Assembly: GCA_963814875.1 (NCBI GenBank)
Contig: CAWFFJ010000040.1
Location: 41,725-105,724, forward strand
DNA: 64,000 nt
Origin: CAVSIS01 sp963814875
GTDB taxonomy: Bacteria; Acidobacteriota; Thermoanaerobaculia; Thermoanaerobaculales; Sulfomarinibacteraceae
Direction of reading: 5' to 3'
The notes beneath the pieces are model-generated. The model saw nothing but the letters and a program-made list of their open reading frames with translations, was not told the DNA's origin and ran no database searches. Below, piece after piece: positions 1 through 7,967 of the stretch. Both the position numbers and the translations under genes were made by a program. Each line of letters starts with the position of its first letter. Within the stretch, counting starts at the first letter, position 1.

Positions 1-320
1 CGGATGTCGCCGACGCCTACCGGAGAGCGGTCGAGTCGCCGTACTCCGGTGAGGTCTTCAACATCGTCGACCGGAGCCGGTTCACGGTTCGGGAGTGCGC
101 CGAGGCCGCCGCCCGCGCCGTCGGCGTGGACGCCGAGCTGATCACGGTGCCGCTGGCCGACGCGGCGGCCCAGATGGGCCCGGTGGCGGAGTGCCTCGCG
201 CTCAACCAGCACGTCGGCGCCGGCAAGGCGTCGCGCCTGCTCGGCTGGCAGCCGCGCCACGGCGGCTTCGTCGATGGCGTCGCCCGCTGCGCCATCGCGT
301 GGCGGGCCCACGCCGGCTAG
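1..320 (+). CDS. NAD-dependent epimerase/dehydratase family protein, C-terminal fragment
   Basis: The window opens inside this gene. The frame is open from base 3 and stops at TAG 318-320, leaving about 105 residues. The visible part has the GEVFNIVD strand, a helix (RECAEAAARAVG) and a late KASRLLGWQP segment. This is the usual C-terminus of extended short-chain dehydrogenases acting on nucleotide sugars, where a substrate-site strand is followed by an 'LGWxP' motif. The Rossmann glycine motif and the YxxxK catalytic pair would lie upstream, out of view, so the substrate cannot be named. The downstream gene is convergent, 24 bp away. Confidence 0.75.
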   Translation, partial: DVADAYRRAVESPYSGEVFNIVDRSRFTVRECAEAAARAVGVDAELITVPLADAAAQMGPVAECLALNQHVGAGKASRLLGWQPRHGGFVDGVARCAIAWRAHAG

Positions 321-344
321 GAGTGTGCCCTCGAGGGCCGCGGC

Positions 345-2405
345 TCAGCCGGCGTCGTCTCCGTCGGCGACAGCATCGTCGCCGAAGAGCAGTCTCTCGC
401 AGTCCTCGGCTTCGAGCGGAGTGCCGAACAGGAAGCCCTGACCGAAGTCGCAGCCCAGCGCGATCAGCGTCTCGCGCTGGGTCTCGGTTTCGACCCCCTC
501 CGCCACAACCGCGAGCCCGAGCGCGTGGGCCAGGCTGAGGGTGCCGGCCGCGAGCGCGGTGTCGGGCGGCTGGGCGTCGAGCATGCGGACGAACGAACGA
601 TCCATCTTCACCAGGTCGACCGGGAAGGCGCGCAGATGGCTGAGCGAGGAGAAGCCGGTCCCGAAGTCGTCGACGGCGATCTGCACACCCTCGGCGCGCA
701 GGGCCTGCAGAGCCTCCAGGGTCGCCTCCGGGTGCGGGATGGCGGTGCTCTCGGTGATCTCGACCTGCAACCGGTTGGGCGGGATGGAGTGCTTGGCCAC
801 GGCGTCGAGGAGGCGTCTCGTGGTCTCCGGATGCTGCAGACCGTGCGGCGAGAGGTTGACCGAGAGCTGGAGGGACACCGCGCCGCGCTTCCGCCACGCC
901 GCAAGCTGGCGGCTCGCCTCGGTCACGACCCACCATTCGAGGCGCGGGAGCAGTCCGATGCCGTCAGCGACACCGAGAAACTCTGCCGGCAGCAGCAGGC
1001 CCCGCTTCGCGTGGCGCCACCTCACCAGCACCTCGAAGCCGATCAGCTCGCCTTCGGGGAGGGTGACGATCGGTTGGTAGTGGACCGCGAACTCGCCCCG
1101 CTCCAGTGCGCCCCGTAGGCTGATTTCGAACGCCAGTCGGTCGGCGGCGAGCGAGCTCATCGACGGCTGGTAGAGCTGGAAGCCGTCGCGGCCGAGCTGC
1201 TGAGCGGCGTGGAGCGCCGCCTGGGCGCTCTGCAGCAGCGTCTCTGCCGTCTCGCCGTCGTCGGGGTACAGGGCGACCCCGGCGTTGACGGTGACGTAGA
1301 GGCTGCGGCCGCCGCGATCGAAGGGCGATCGGGCCGCGTCGACGAGCCGCGCCGCCGCATCATGGGCCCCGGACTCGGAGCGGACATCGGGCAGGAATAC
1401 GGCGATCTCATCGTCGCCGACCCTGGCGAGGACGTCGCTCGAGCCGAGCTGCGCCGCGATCCGCTCGGACAGCGAGTGCAGGAGGCGGTCGCCTGCAGCC
1501 CTGCCCAGGGTGTCGTTGATAGCGCTGAAGCCGTCGATGTCCAGGGACATCATCGCGCCGCTGGTGCGGTCGGGGCGCACCTGCTCGGTCGCGAGCCCGA
1601 CGCGCTCGAGGAACGCCCGACGGTTGGGGAGTCCCGTGACCGGGTCGTAGTTGGCCAGGTAGTCGATCGTCCGGGTCGCGCGGGCGATGCGGTCGCGCTC
1701 GGCTTCGAGCAGCCAGACCACGGTGCCGAGGCCGATCATCATGAGCAGGAAGAAGTCGACGAAGGTGAGGTACGGACCGATCGGGGAGTACCGGCCAGAA
1801 GTCAGCTGGTGGGTCGTGAAGGCGAAGTAGAGGAGCTGCTGCAGACCATAGGCGACGAAGGCGAAGGTCACCATCCCGCGGCCGAGGAACTTCCCCCGAC
1901 GCGCCCGATGCACCGCGAGGCCGACAGCGACAAAGGTGAGCCCTGTCACGAGGGACTTGATCCCGAAGCGCAGGAAGAGCCTCTGCGTGGATGCGGCTGG
2001 GTCGGTCACGTAGAACAGCGGAGTGACGATGGCGGCGGCCGCGCAGACGGCGAGGACATACAGCTCCTTCCGCCTCGTGAGCCACCCGCCGTAACCCACC
2101 TCCGTGGTCCCGATCACGAGCCACGCCACCTGCCAGTAGCCGGCGACGAGGGAGATCATCGACGCCGCGAGACGGGTCGGATGCGAGGCGGCGACGCCTG
2201 AGATCGCGGCGGCGAGGGCGATCGCCGAGGCGAAGAAGTAGACCGCCAGCGCGGCCCAGCTCAGCGCCATGTGGCGCAAGTAGGTGCGGTTGTAGACGCT
2301 GTGCAGGCGCAGCACCACGACGGTCATGAGGACCGCCCCGGCGCACTCGACCGCCGACGTGGCGAGGACGAACCTGACGGACTCCGGCATCGCTCCATCC
2401 ATCAT
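345..2405 (-). CDS. Membrane-bound GGDEF/EAL protein, probable c-di-GMP phosphodiesterase with degenerate GGDEF
   Basis: A 686-residue cyclic-di-GMP turnover protein. Residues 1-235 hold about seven hydrophobic segments, forming an inner-membrane sensor of unknown ligand. A short linker leads to a GGDEF domain (about 245-410) and an EAL domain (about 430-675). The GGDEF signature reads GDDEI (330-334) instead of GG(D/E)EF, so cyclase activity is doubtful. The EAL domain keeps the known catalytic set: EVL in place of EAL, the SVNLS Asn, EITES, DDFGTG, the VKMD Lys, AEGVE and GQGF. From family knowledge I infer a phosphodiesterase, perhaps with the GGDEF half as a GTP sensor. It is transcribed alone, with 104 bp to the next upstream gene. 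MM at the N-terminus leaves a two-codon ambiguity in the start. Confidence 0.88.
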   Translation of the reverse strand: MMDGAMPESVRFVLATSAVECAGAVLMTVVVLRLHSVYNRTYLRHMALSWAALAVYFFASAIALAAAISGVAASHPTRLAASMISLVAGYWQVAWLVIGTTEVGYGGWLTRRKELYVLAVCAAAAIVTPLFYVTDPAASTQRLFLRFGIKSLVTGLTFVAVGLAVHRARRGKFLGRGMVTFAFVAYGLQQLLYFAFTTHQLTSGRYSPIGPYLTFVDFFLLMMIGLGTVVWLLEAERDRIARATRTIDYLANYDPVTGLPNRRAFLERVGLATEQVRPDRTSGAMMSLDIDGFSAINDTLGRAAGDRLLHSLSERIAAQLGSSDVLARVGDDEIAVFLPDVRSESGAHDAAARLVDAARSPFDRGGRSLYVTVNAGVALYPDDGETAETLLQSAQAALHAAQQLGRDGFQLYQPSMSSLAADRLAFEISLRGALERGEFAVHYQPIVTLPEGELIGFEVLVRWRHAKRGLLLPAEFLGVADGIGLLPRLEWWVVTEASRQLAAWRKRGAVSLQLSVNLSPHGLQHPETTRRLLDAVAKHSIPPNRLQVEITESTAIPHPEATLEALQALRAEGVQIAVDDFGTGFSSLSHLRAFPVDLVKMDRSFVRMLDAQPPDTALAAGTLSLAHALGLAVVAEGVETETQRETLIALGCDFGQGFLFGTPLEAEDCERLLFGDDAVADGDDAG

Positions 2406-2509
2406 ATCCGGAGTTGCTCACCGGACGTCCTCCGGGAGAGACCGGAGATCCGACGACGCCGGGGCGTGGGCGTGGTCGGGTCCCGGGGCGCGTGATCCAC
2501 GAGCCTCGG

Positions 2510-3853
2510 TCAGTCGCCCTTGCCGGCCTCCCGGACCTCAACCTCGCTGCCGGCCTCGTCGACCTTGGCGGTCCTCCGCGTGCGCACCGTCGCATCGATC
2601 GCCGCCGCCAGCCGGGAGTGGTCCCACGCCGAGTTGACCCGGAGCACGTTCGACATCAGCGCGACCAGGTAGCGCCTCTGCCCGGGCTCCGGGCGGGCCG
2701 GGGACTCGACGATCGCCACCGAGTTCATGATGTTCTCGGCGTTGCCCTTGTACTTTCCGCAGCGGAAGCCCTCTTCGGGGACGCAGCGGTAGAACGAGCC
2801 GCTCTTGAAGTACACCGCCGCCTTGGCGAGCTCGGGCGCGTAGACGTAGCGATACCGCCGTTTCGTCATGTAGAGGTAGCGCTTCATCTCGAGACTCGAC
2901 CAGGCATCGACGAGCCGGCCCTGCTCGAGCCGGAGGAGGATCCGGGCGAGCTCCCTCGGGGTTGCGAACGAAGCGACGCCCGGCACCTTTCGCTGTCCCG
3001 CCTTGGTCCAGAAGGTCCCTTGCTGGAAGCCGGCGAGGTCGATGCCGGCAGCCGTGAGCGGCTCGTTGATGACCGCGAGCGACAGCCGGGTGAGCTCCGC
3101 TTTCGGGGTCTCGCGGAAGAAGCGGTGCTCCTCGTCGAGCGAGGGCGGGTAGTCCGCGCCATAGCGGCGCAGCAGCATGGCTTCCTTCCAAATCGTCGAG
3201 CCGGCGGAGTTCGCCGAGGCCGAGATCATGTGGTCGACCCACTCCGCGAGGCTGAAGCGATCCCCGACCGCGATCACGCTGAAGCGGTTGCGGCCCGACT
3301 CGGGGTCGAAGTGGGGGGTCTCGTGGGGGTCGCCGACCGCCCAGTCCTCGGCGACCACGACGCGTTCCTGGAGCACCTTGAGCCGGACCGACGGATCGGG
3401 GAAGGCTCGCCGGAGGCCGTCGAAGAGTGCGACCATGCAGCCGATCTTCCCGACCGAACCCGGCAGCTGCGAGCGGTCCTCGCGCACCCCGGCCCAGGCC
3501 GGGTGCTCGGGGTCGCTGAGATCGACCACGGCGACGGCGTAGGACGGATCGCGGGGCGCGAACAGCCCGTCGAGGGCCTTCTGCAGCGCCGGGTCCTTGG
3601 CTGTGCCGGTGAGGTCCCACGTCTCGTTGCGCCCCGCCAGCGAGAGCTGGATGTCGTCGATGCCGAGCAGCGCTCCCGGAGGGAGCTTGGCTGCGCCCTT
3701 CGTTGCCTGTGCATTGGCGTAGCCGATGAGCCTGCGGATGCCGGTGCGAGCGGCGCCGTCGAGAGGGTAGGACCATGCGACGGCCAGGGCGCCGCCGAGG
3801 ATCCATGCACCGGTTGCTCCAAGCGCCCAGGCCGTCACAGTGTGAGGCTTCAT
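2510..3853 (-). CDS. Membrane-anchored beta-lactamase-fold serine hydrolase
   Basis: A 447-residue protein with an N-terminal hydrophobic segment (about 8-28) that should export or anchor it. The penicilloyl-serine-transferase motif set is complete and well spaced: SVGK (133-136) with the nucleophile Ser and general-base Lys, SAN (213-215), and KSG (350-352). These define class A beta-lactamase/PBP-like folds. The sequence between the motifs is long, and the substrate may be peptidoglycan, an ester or an amide rather than a beta-lactam. Its ATG overlaps the stop of the upstream dikinase-like gene by 4 bp (ATGA), so the two are translationally coupled. A second hydrolase with the same motif set lies divergently at 6943-7932, suggesting a functional unit. 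The C-terminal 25 residues are charged and low in complexity. Confidence 0.8.
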   Translation of the reverse strand: MKPHTVTAWALGATGAWILGGALAVAWSYPLDGAARTGIRRLIGYANAQATKGAAKLPPGALLGIDDIQLSLAGRNETWDLTGTAKDPALQKALDGLFAPRDPSYAVAVVDLSDPEHPAWAGVREDRSQLPGSVGKIGCMVALFDGLRRAFPDPSVRLKVLQERVVVAEDWAVGDPHETPHFDPESGRNRFSVIAVGDRFSLAEWVDHMISASANSAGSTIWKEAMLLRRYGADYPPSLDEEHRFFRETPKAELTRLSLAVINEPLTAAGIDLAGFQQGTFWTKAGQRKVPGVASFATPRELARILLRLEQGRLVDAWSSLEMKRYLYMTKRRYRYVYAPELAKAAVYFKSGSFYRCVPEEGFRCGKYKGNAENIMNSVAIVESPARPEPGQRRYLVALMSNVLRVNSAWDHSRLAAAIDATVRTRRTAKVDEAGSEVEVREAGKGD

Positions 3854-6810
3854 TGTGGCTCCCCGACCGCCGGTGACGCTGTGCTCCGGACCGGGGCATC
3901 GAGGCGGACCGACGGCGCCGCGGTCTGGGTTGTCGTGACGGCCATGCCCACGAGGCGGTCCGCCAGGATCTGGCCCCGTTCGACCAGCGGCCGGATCTGG
4001 AACAGCCTCGGCTGGCCCGCGACGAAGCCCAGCTCAACGTCCCAGGGCAGCGGCTGACCGTCGGGACCGGCGGCCGGAGCCAGGCGCTCCCGCACCTCGC
4101 CCGCGAGCTGCGCGACCGCTGCGATCTCGTCCTCGGAGAGCACCCTGCCGGCCGCAGCCGGAACCCACTCGACGCCGCCGGCGGGGCGCAGGCGGCGCTG
4201 GTAGGGCGCCTTGGCCTCGCCGATCAGGCGGACCGATCCGTCGTCCACGATCACCAGCGTCTCGGCGTCGTCTCCGTCGACCGCTCCGCCGACGCCCCAC
4301 GACATCGCGACGGTGACGCCCGAGCCGCGGCCGACGAGGTCGGTGGTCACCAGCACGCCGGACTTCTCCGAGGTCACGCTCTTCATCAGCAGCACCGAGG
4401 TGTAGACCTCCTCCGGCCGCCTCAGCAGCGGGCCGCGCCAGGCCACCGCGCGCTCGGTGAAAGGTGACGCCCACACGCGGGCGATGCCCGTGCGCTGCGC
4501 GGCGGGGTCGACGACGTTCGGGAGGGTCTCGTTGAGGCCCGCGCCGGTGAAGCCGGGCAGGTCCTCGACATTGGTGTCCGAGCGGATGAAGAGACCGTAG
4601 CTGCCTGGCGGACCGAACAGGCGCGCCATCAGCGGCTCGAGCTCGGCGAGCAGATCGGGGTGCAGCCGGATCTTAGTGACGTCCTTGCGCACGGCCTCGA
4701 CCTCGGCGGCCAGCCCCGCAGCGTCGAGCGAGCCGGAGCGCGCCGCCGCGAACGCCCGGTCGAGACGGTTCTTGGGGGAGTCCGGACCGTCCGCGACGTG
4801 CTCGGCGAAGACCCCGAACGGCAGGGCGATCGCCTGCTCGACGCGGCCCGGGAAGTGGTGGGCGAGCTCGCCGAGGTTGGCGGCCTTCGGTCCCACCACC
4901 CGTCCGGCCATGCCCGCCTCGAGCTCGGCGAGCGGGATCGGACGGCGCACGCTGAGATCGGGGTGGGGGGCGTCGACCTGGGTGGGGGTTGCTGGGCGGC
5001 CCGTTTCCAGCAGGGATCGTGCCGGCGCGGGCAGTGACTCGAGCTCGTCGAGCAGCACCGAGCCGTCCGAGCTCACGGCCAGGACGACCTCGCGCCCGGC
5101 GTGCTCGCGCAGCGCGCCGGCGAGGGCGGGCGAGATCGTCGCGTTGGGAATGCCGAGGTTGCGTGCGAGGAGCTGGACGTGGGAGAGCAGGTTGCCTTCC
5201 GCGAGGCTGAGGATGCCGGCGACCGGCTGGAGATCCGAGACCGTGCGCGGCAGCACCACGATCTCGTCCCGGCCGAGCGGCGCGTCCGCGGCGAGCTGCG
5301 CGTCGTCCACGATCCGCAGGCGGCCGCGGGCGATCCCGGGGTTGAGCCCGACCAGCCCGCCCCGGACCTCTCCGAACACCCGGTGGACCCGGCCGGAGAG
5401 CTCGTCCGAGTCCGCCACCAGGCGTGAGGTCGTCTCGGCCAGCGGCAGCATCGCGGACCTGCGCAGGACCTCGTCGGTCCACCGCAGCGCCTTCGGCTCG
5501 AGGGTGCCGAAGCTCACCAGCGGCTCGGCGAAGGTGAACCGGACCGTGCCGAGGGCCCATGCGGCGGCGCGACGCAGTCGCTGACAGGCGGTCGCGTACG
5601 CGACGGTCGGCGCGGTCGAGGCTTTGGCCAGCGGCTCGAGCGGCTGCTCGAGGGCGGCCCGCTCGCGCGCCGACAGAAGACCTGCTCCGTAGGCGCCCGC
5701 CACCAGATCGCGGGAAAGCGAGAGAAGCTCACTGCGCGAGACAGGATCGGCCTGGGCGAGCGTCGCGAACGCCGCTCGCTGGAGCTCGCGCTCGATCGCG
5801 AGCGACGCGTCGACCATCGTCAGTCGGGCGGCCGGCTTGCCGGGACCGACGACGAGCTCCCGCGTGCGCGCCAGGGCGACGCCGAGTCGGTCGCACCGCG
5901 CGAGCGGCGGCAGCCCTTCCAGGTCCGCGAGCAGCGGCGTCAGGGCGGCGCGCTGCGGATGGCGGGCGAGCAGCCGGCGGATCTCCTCGAACGGGTCCTC
6001 CGCCCCGCCGTAGACCTTCTCGAGCTCGGCGAGCAGGGTCCGCGCGCTGTCCAGTAGGTCGGGTTCGACGCGGCGGCGCTCGGCGTCGGCAATCCAGGCG
6101 CGGACACGGTCGAGGTCGGCCGGGCCGGGTGCGGTGTGAATGGCGATCCGGATCGGTTCGAAGGTCGGGTCGCGCTCGGCGATCGCCTGTGAAGTACTCC
6201 GGATCCCGGAGGTGCGGTCGGTACCGCGGTTGTGGGGCAGATCGCGGACCGCTTCGCGGGCGAGCAGGTAGTTGCCGTCGAGCCAGTCGGTCTGCGCCAG
6301 GACGCCGAGCAGGAGCTCGCGCCCGGCCGCCTCCTCGTCCTCGACCTGGATCCGCCCGCGGTACGCGCGGGCGCGCCGCAGCACCCAGCCGTCGTCGACC
6401 GTCACCAGGTAGCGTTCCACCAACAGCTGGCGCAGCCTCAGGTTGCGTCGATCGGCGTCCCACAGCTCGTCCCAGGGGGTCGCGGCGAGGATCGTGCCGA
6501 CCGGCCACCCGAGCGCGGCGAGGCGCTCGCGTTCGGTGCTGTACTCTGCGTACTGGCGGCCCCCGCCGTGCTCACGGCACGCGTACGGCGTCGGAGGCAG
6601 CACGGTACCGTCGGTGCAGTACCAGCGAATCCGCGAGTAGGGCCCGCGCTCCAAGCGCTCCATTCGCGCCACGATGGCCTGGGCTTCCGAGAGGACATCG
6701 GCGGACGGCGGCGTCAGGGCGGGCGGGGCGGCGCCGGCCGTGCCGTTCACAAAGACGCCGAGGAGGACGACCGCACGAGAGAGCATGCGAGATGTCATTG
6801 GCCGGTGCAT
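3850..6810 (-). CDS. Exported PEP-synthase/glucan-water-dikinase-like protein (phosphohistidine domain then ATP-binding domain)
   Basis: About 986 residues. The C-terminal 350 residues match the pyruvate-phosphate-dikinase nucleotide-binding domain: VGPKAANLGEL, a LFIRSDTNVEDLPGF segment (in place of the usual RSSATxEDLP), SGVLVTTD, and a final DVELG...QIRPL. A mobile phosphohistidine domain lies before it, with SHVQLLARNLGIPNA carrying the His at about residue 544. This order, His domain first, is that of plant glucan water dikinases, not of PpsA or PpdK. The N-terminal 450 residues are unrecognised and helical. The N-terminus (MTSRMLSR, a hydrophobic run, then TAGA-AP) reads as a signal peptide, which is odd for an ATP user. 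I chose ATG 6810 because TACAAT lies 7 nt upstream (6818-6823). GTG 6837 and ATG 6798 are alternatives. It is the first gene of an operon with the serine hydrolase. Confidence 0.78.
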   Translation of the reverse strand: MHRPMTSRMLSRAVVLLGVFVNGTAGAAPPALTPPSADVLSEAQAIVARMERLERGPYSRIRWYCTDGTVLPPTPYACREHGGGRQYAEYSTERERLAALGWPVGTILAATPWDELWDADRRNLRLRQLLVERYLVTVDDGWVLRRARAYRGRIQVEDEEAAGRELLLGVLAQTDWLDGNYLLAREAVRDLPHNRGTDRTSGIRSTSQAIAERDPTFEPIRIAIHTAPGPADLDRVRAWIADAERRRVEPDLLDSARTLLAELEKVYGGAEDPFEEIRRLLARHPQRAALTPLLADLEGLPPLARCDRLGVALARTRELVVGPGKPAARLTMVDASLAIERELQRAAFATLAQADPVSRSELLSLSRDLVAGAYGAGLLSARERAALEQPLEPLAKASTAPTVAYATACQRLRRAAAWALGTVRFTFAEPLVSFGTLEPKALRWTDEVLRRSAMLPLAETTSRLVADSDELSGRVHRVFGEVRGGLVGLNPGIARGRLRIVDDAQLAADAPLGRDEIVVLPRTVSDLQPVAGILSLAEGNLLSHVQLLARNLGIPNATISPALAGALREHAGREVVLAVSSDGSVLLDELESLPAPARSLLETGRPATPTQVDAPHPDLSVRRPIPLAELEAGMAGRVVGPKAANLGELAHHFPGRVEQAIALPFGVFAEHVADGPDSPKNRLDRAFAAARSGSLDAAGLAAEVEAVRKDVTKIRLHPDLLAELEPLMARLFGPPGSYGLFIRSDTNVEDLPGFTGAGLNETLPNVVDPAAQRTGIARVWASPFTERAVAWRGPLLRRPEEVYTSVLLMKSVTSEKSGVLVTTDLVGRGSGVTVAMSWGVGGAVDGDDAETLVIVDDGSVRLIGEAKAPYQRRLRPAGGVEWVPAAAGRVLSEDEIAAVAQLAGEVRERLAPAAGPDGQPLPWDVELGFVAGQPRLFQIRPLVERGQILADRLVGMAVTTTQTAAPSVRLDAPVRSTASPAVGEPQ

Positions 6811-6817
6811 TGCGATC

Positions 6818-6823
6818 ATTGTA
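6818..6823 (-). promoter_or_regulatory. -10 hexamer TACAAT, leaderless-type, for the dikinase-like gene
   Basis: TACAAT on the minus strand ends 7 nt before ATG 6810. No Shine-Dalgarno sequence precedes that ATG. This fits a transcript starting at or next to the start codon. Confidence 0.5.
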
Positions 6824-6870
6824 GTGTGTCGGGTCACGCGTCTGCTCGGACTGAATCGGGACGAACGCGG

Positions 6871-6876
6871 GTAGAA
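6871..6876 (+). promoter_or_regulatory. -10 hexamer TAGAAT, candidate promoter for the divergent serine hydrolase
   Basis: TAGAAT lies on the plus strand in the 132-bp gap between the divergent dikinase-like gene and the GTG at 6943. It would give a leader of roughly 60 nt containing the GGAGG at 6931-6935. I see no clear -35 hexamer. Confidence 0.35.
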
Positions 6877-6942
6877 TCGTGCTCTGCTGCGCGAGGCAGC
6901 GCGCGGGTCGATCTGGACGCGTGTCCGCCCGGAGGTGGTCCC

Positions 6943-7932
6943 GTGCTCGTGAACCTGCTGATCAGTCTAATGTTGCTGCTCGTCCCGGTGGTCGCGACGC
7001 CGTCGGTCGTGGCGACGCCCGCCCCACCCGAGCCGCCGCTCAACCTGCCCTCCCCAGTGCCGGAGTCCTCGTGGCGCTCGCTCTACGACTCGGTCGACCC
7101 TGTGCTGCAGCGCCAGCTCGAGCGCACGCTCTACACCCGAGCGCGCTGGGCGAAGCTGCTGCGCGCCCATCGAATGGCGGTCGGCGTCGTCGACCTCACC
7201 GACCTCGAACGGCCGCGCTTCGCCCGGGTCAACGGCAATGTCGAGATGTACGCGGCGAGCCTGCCCAAGATCGGCATCCTGCTCGCCGCACACGTCGCGA
7301 TCGCGGAGGGGGCGCTCGAGGACACGCCCGAGGTCGAGGCGGACCTCGCGGCGATGATCCGGTTCTCGTCGAACGAGGCCGCGACCCGGATGATCGACCG
7401 CCTCGGCTTCGACACCATCGAGCGAACCCTGACCGACCCGCGGTACCAGCTCTACGACCCCAAGCGCGGCGGCGGCCTGTGGGTCGGCAAGCGCTACGCC
7501 AAGGCCGGAGACCGCGTGGGCGATCCGCTCCAGAACATCTCCCATGCGGCCACGGTCACCCAGGTGTGCCGGTTCTACTACCTGCTCGCGACCGGGCGGG
7601 TGATCAGCGCGGAGCGCTCGGAGAAGATCCTCGCCGACCTCGCGGACCCTGGTCTGCACCACAAGTTCGTCGGGGTGCTCGAGCTGCGCGCGCCGGGCGC
7701 ACAGCTGTTCCGCAAGTCGGGAACGTGGAAGCACTGGCACTCCGACTCGGTGATGGTCTGGGGGCCGCACTGGCGCCGGTATATCCTCGTCGGGATGGTC
7801 GAGGACGAATCCGGTGAGAAGATCCTGCGCGAGCTCCTGCCGGCTGTCGAGGGCGTGCTGCACCCGGCCGGCGCGACGCCGGCGCCGACCCGCGACATAT
7901 CGCCGACGGTGTTGGGGGATGGCGCGGACTGA
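6943..7932 (+). CDS. Exported beta-lactamase-fold serine hydrolase
   Basis: 329 residues from a GTG start. The start is chosen because GGAGG (6931-6935) sits 7 nt upstream. The first 20 residues form a hydrophobic signal or anchor (LLISLMLLLVPVVA), followed by a Pro-rich linker. Active-site motifs: SLPK (106-109), SSN (142-144) and KSG (258-260), the Ser/Lys, SxN and KTG-type elements of class A beta-lactamase-like enzymes. It is about 120 residues shorter than the paralogue at 2510-3853 but shares a motif-level plan, including the 'VVDLxD...' strand before the nucleophile. The dikinase-like gene is divergent upstream and an MFS transporter follows after 35 bp. Substrate unknown; it could be a true beta-lactamase or a peptidoglycan or ester hydrolase. 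Confidence 0.8.
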   Translation: MLVNLLISLMLLLVPVVATPSVVATPAPPEPPLNLPSPVPESSWRSLYDSVDPVLQRQLERTLYTRARWAKLLRAHRMAVGVVDLTDLERPRFARVNGNVEMYAASLPKIGILLAAHVAIAEGALEDTPEVEADLAAMIRFSSNEAATRMIDRLGFDTIERTLTDPRYQLYDPKRGGGLWVGKRYAKAGDRVGDPLQNISHAATVTQVCRFYYLLATGRVISAERSEKILADLADPGLHHKFVGVLELRAPGAQLFRKSGTWKHWHSDSVMVWGPHWRRYILVGMVEDESGEKILRELLPAVEGVLHPAGATPAPTRDISPTVLGDGAD

Positions 7933-7967
7933 GGCACCGGCCGCGGTCTTCTGACGGGTCACGAGGC

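Noticed and set aside
6943..7932. Naming the serine hydrolases as beta-lactamases
   Set aside because: Only the generic SxxK, SxN and KSG motifs are visible. The class A Glu166 region could not be confirmed by eye.
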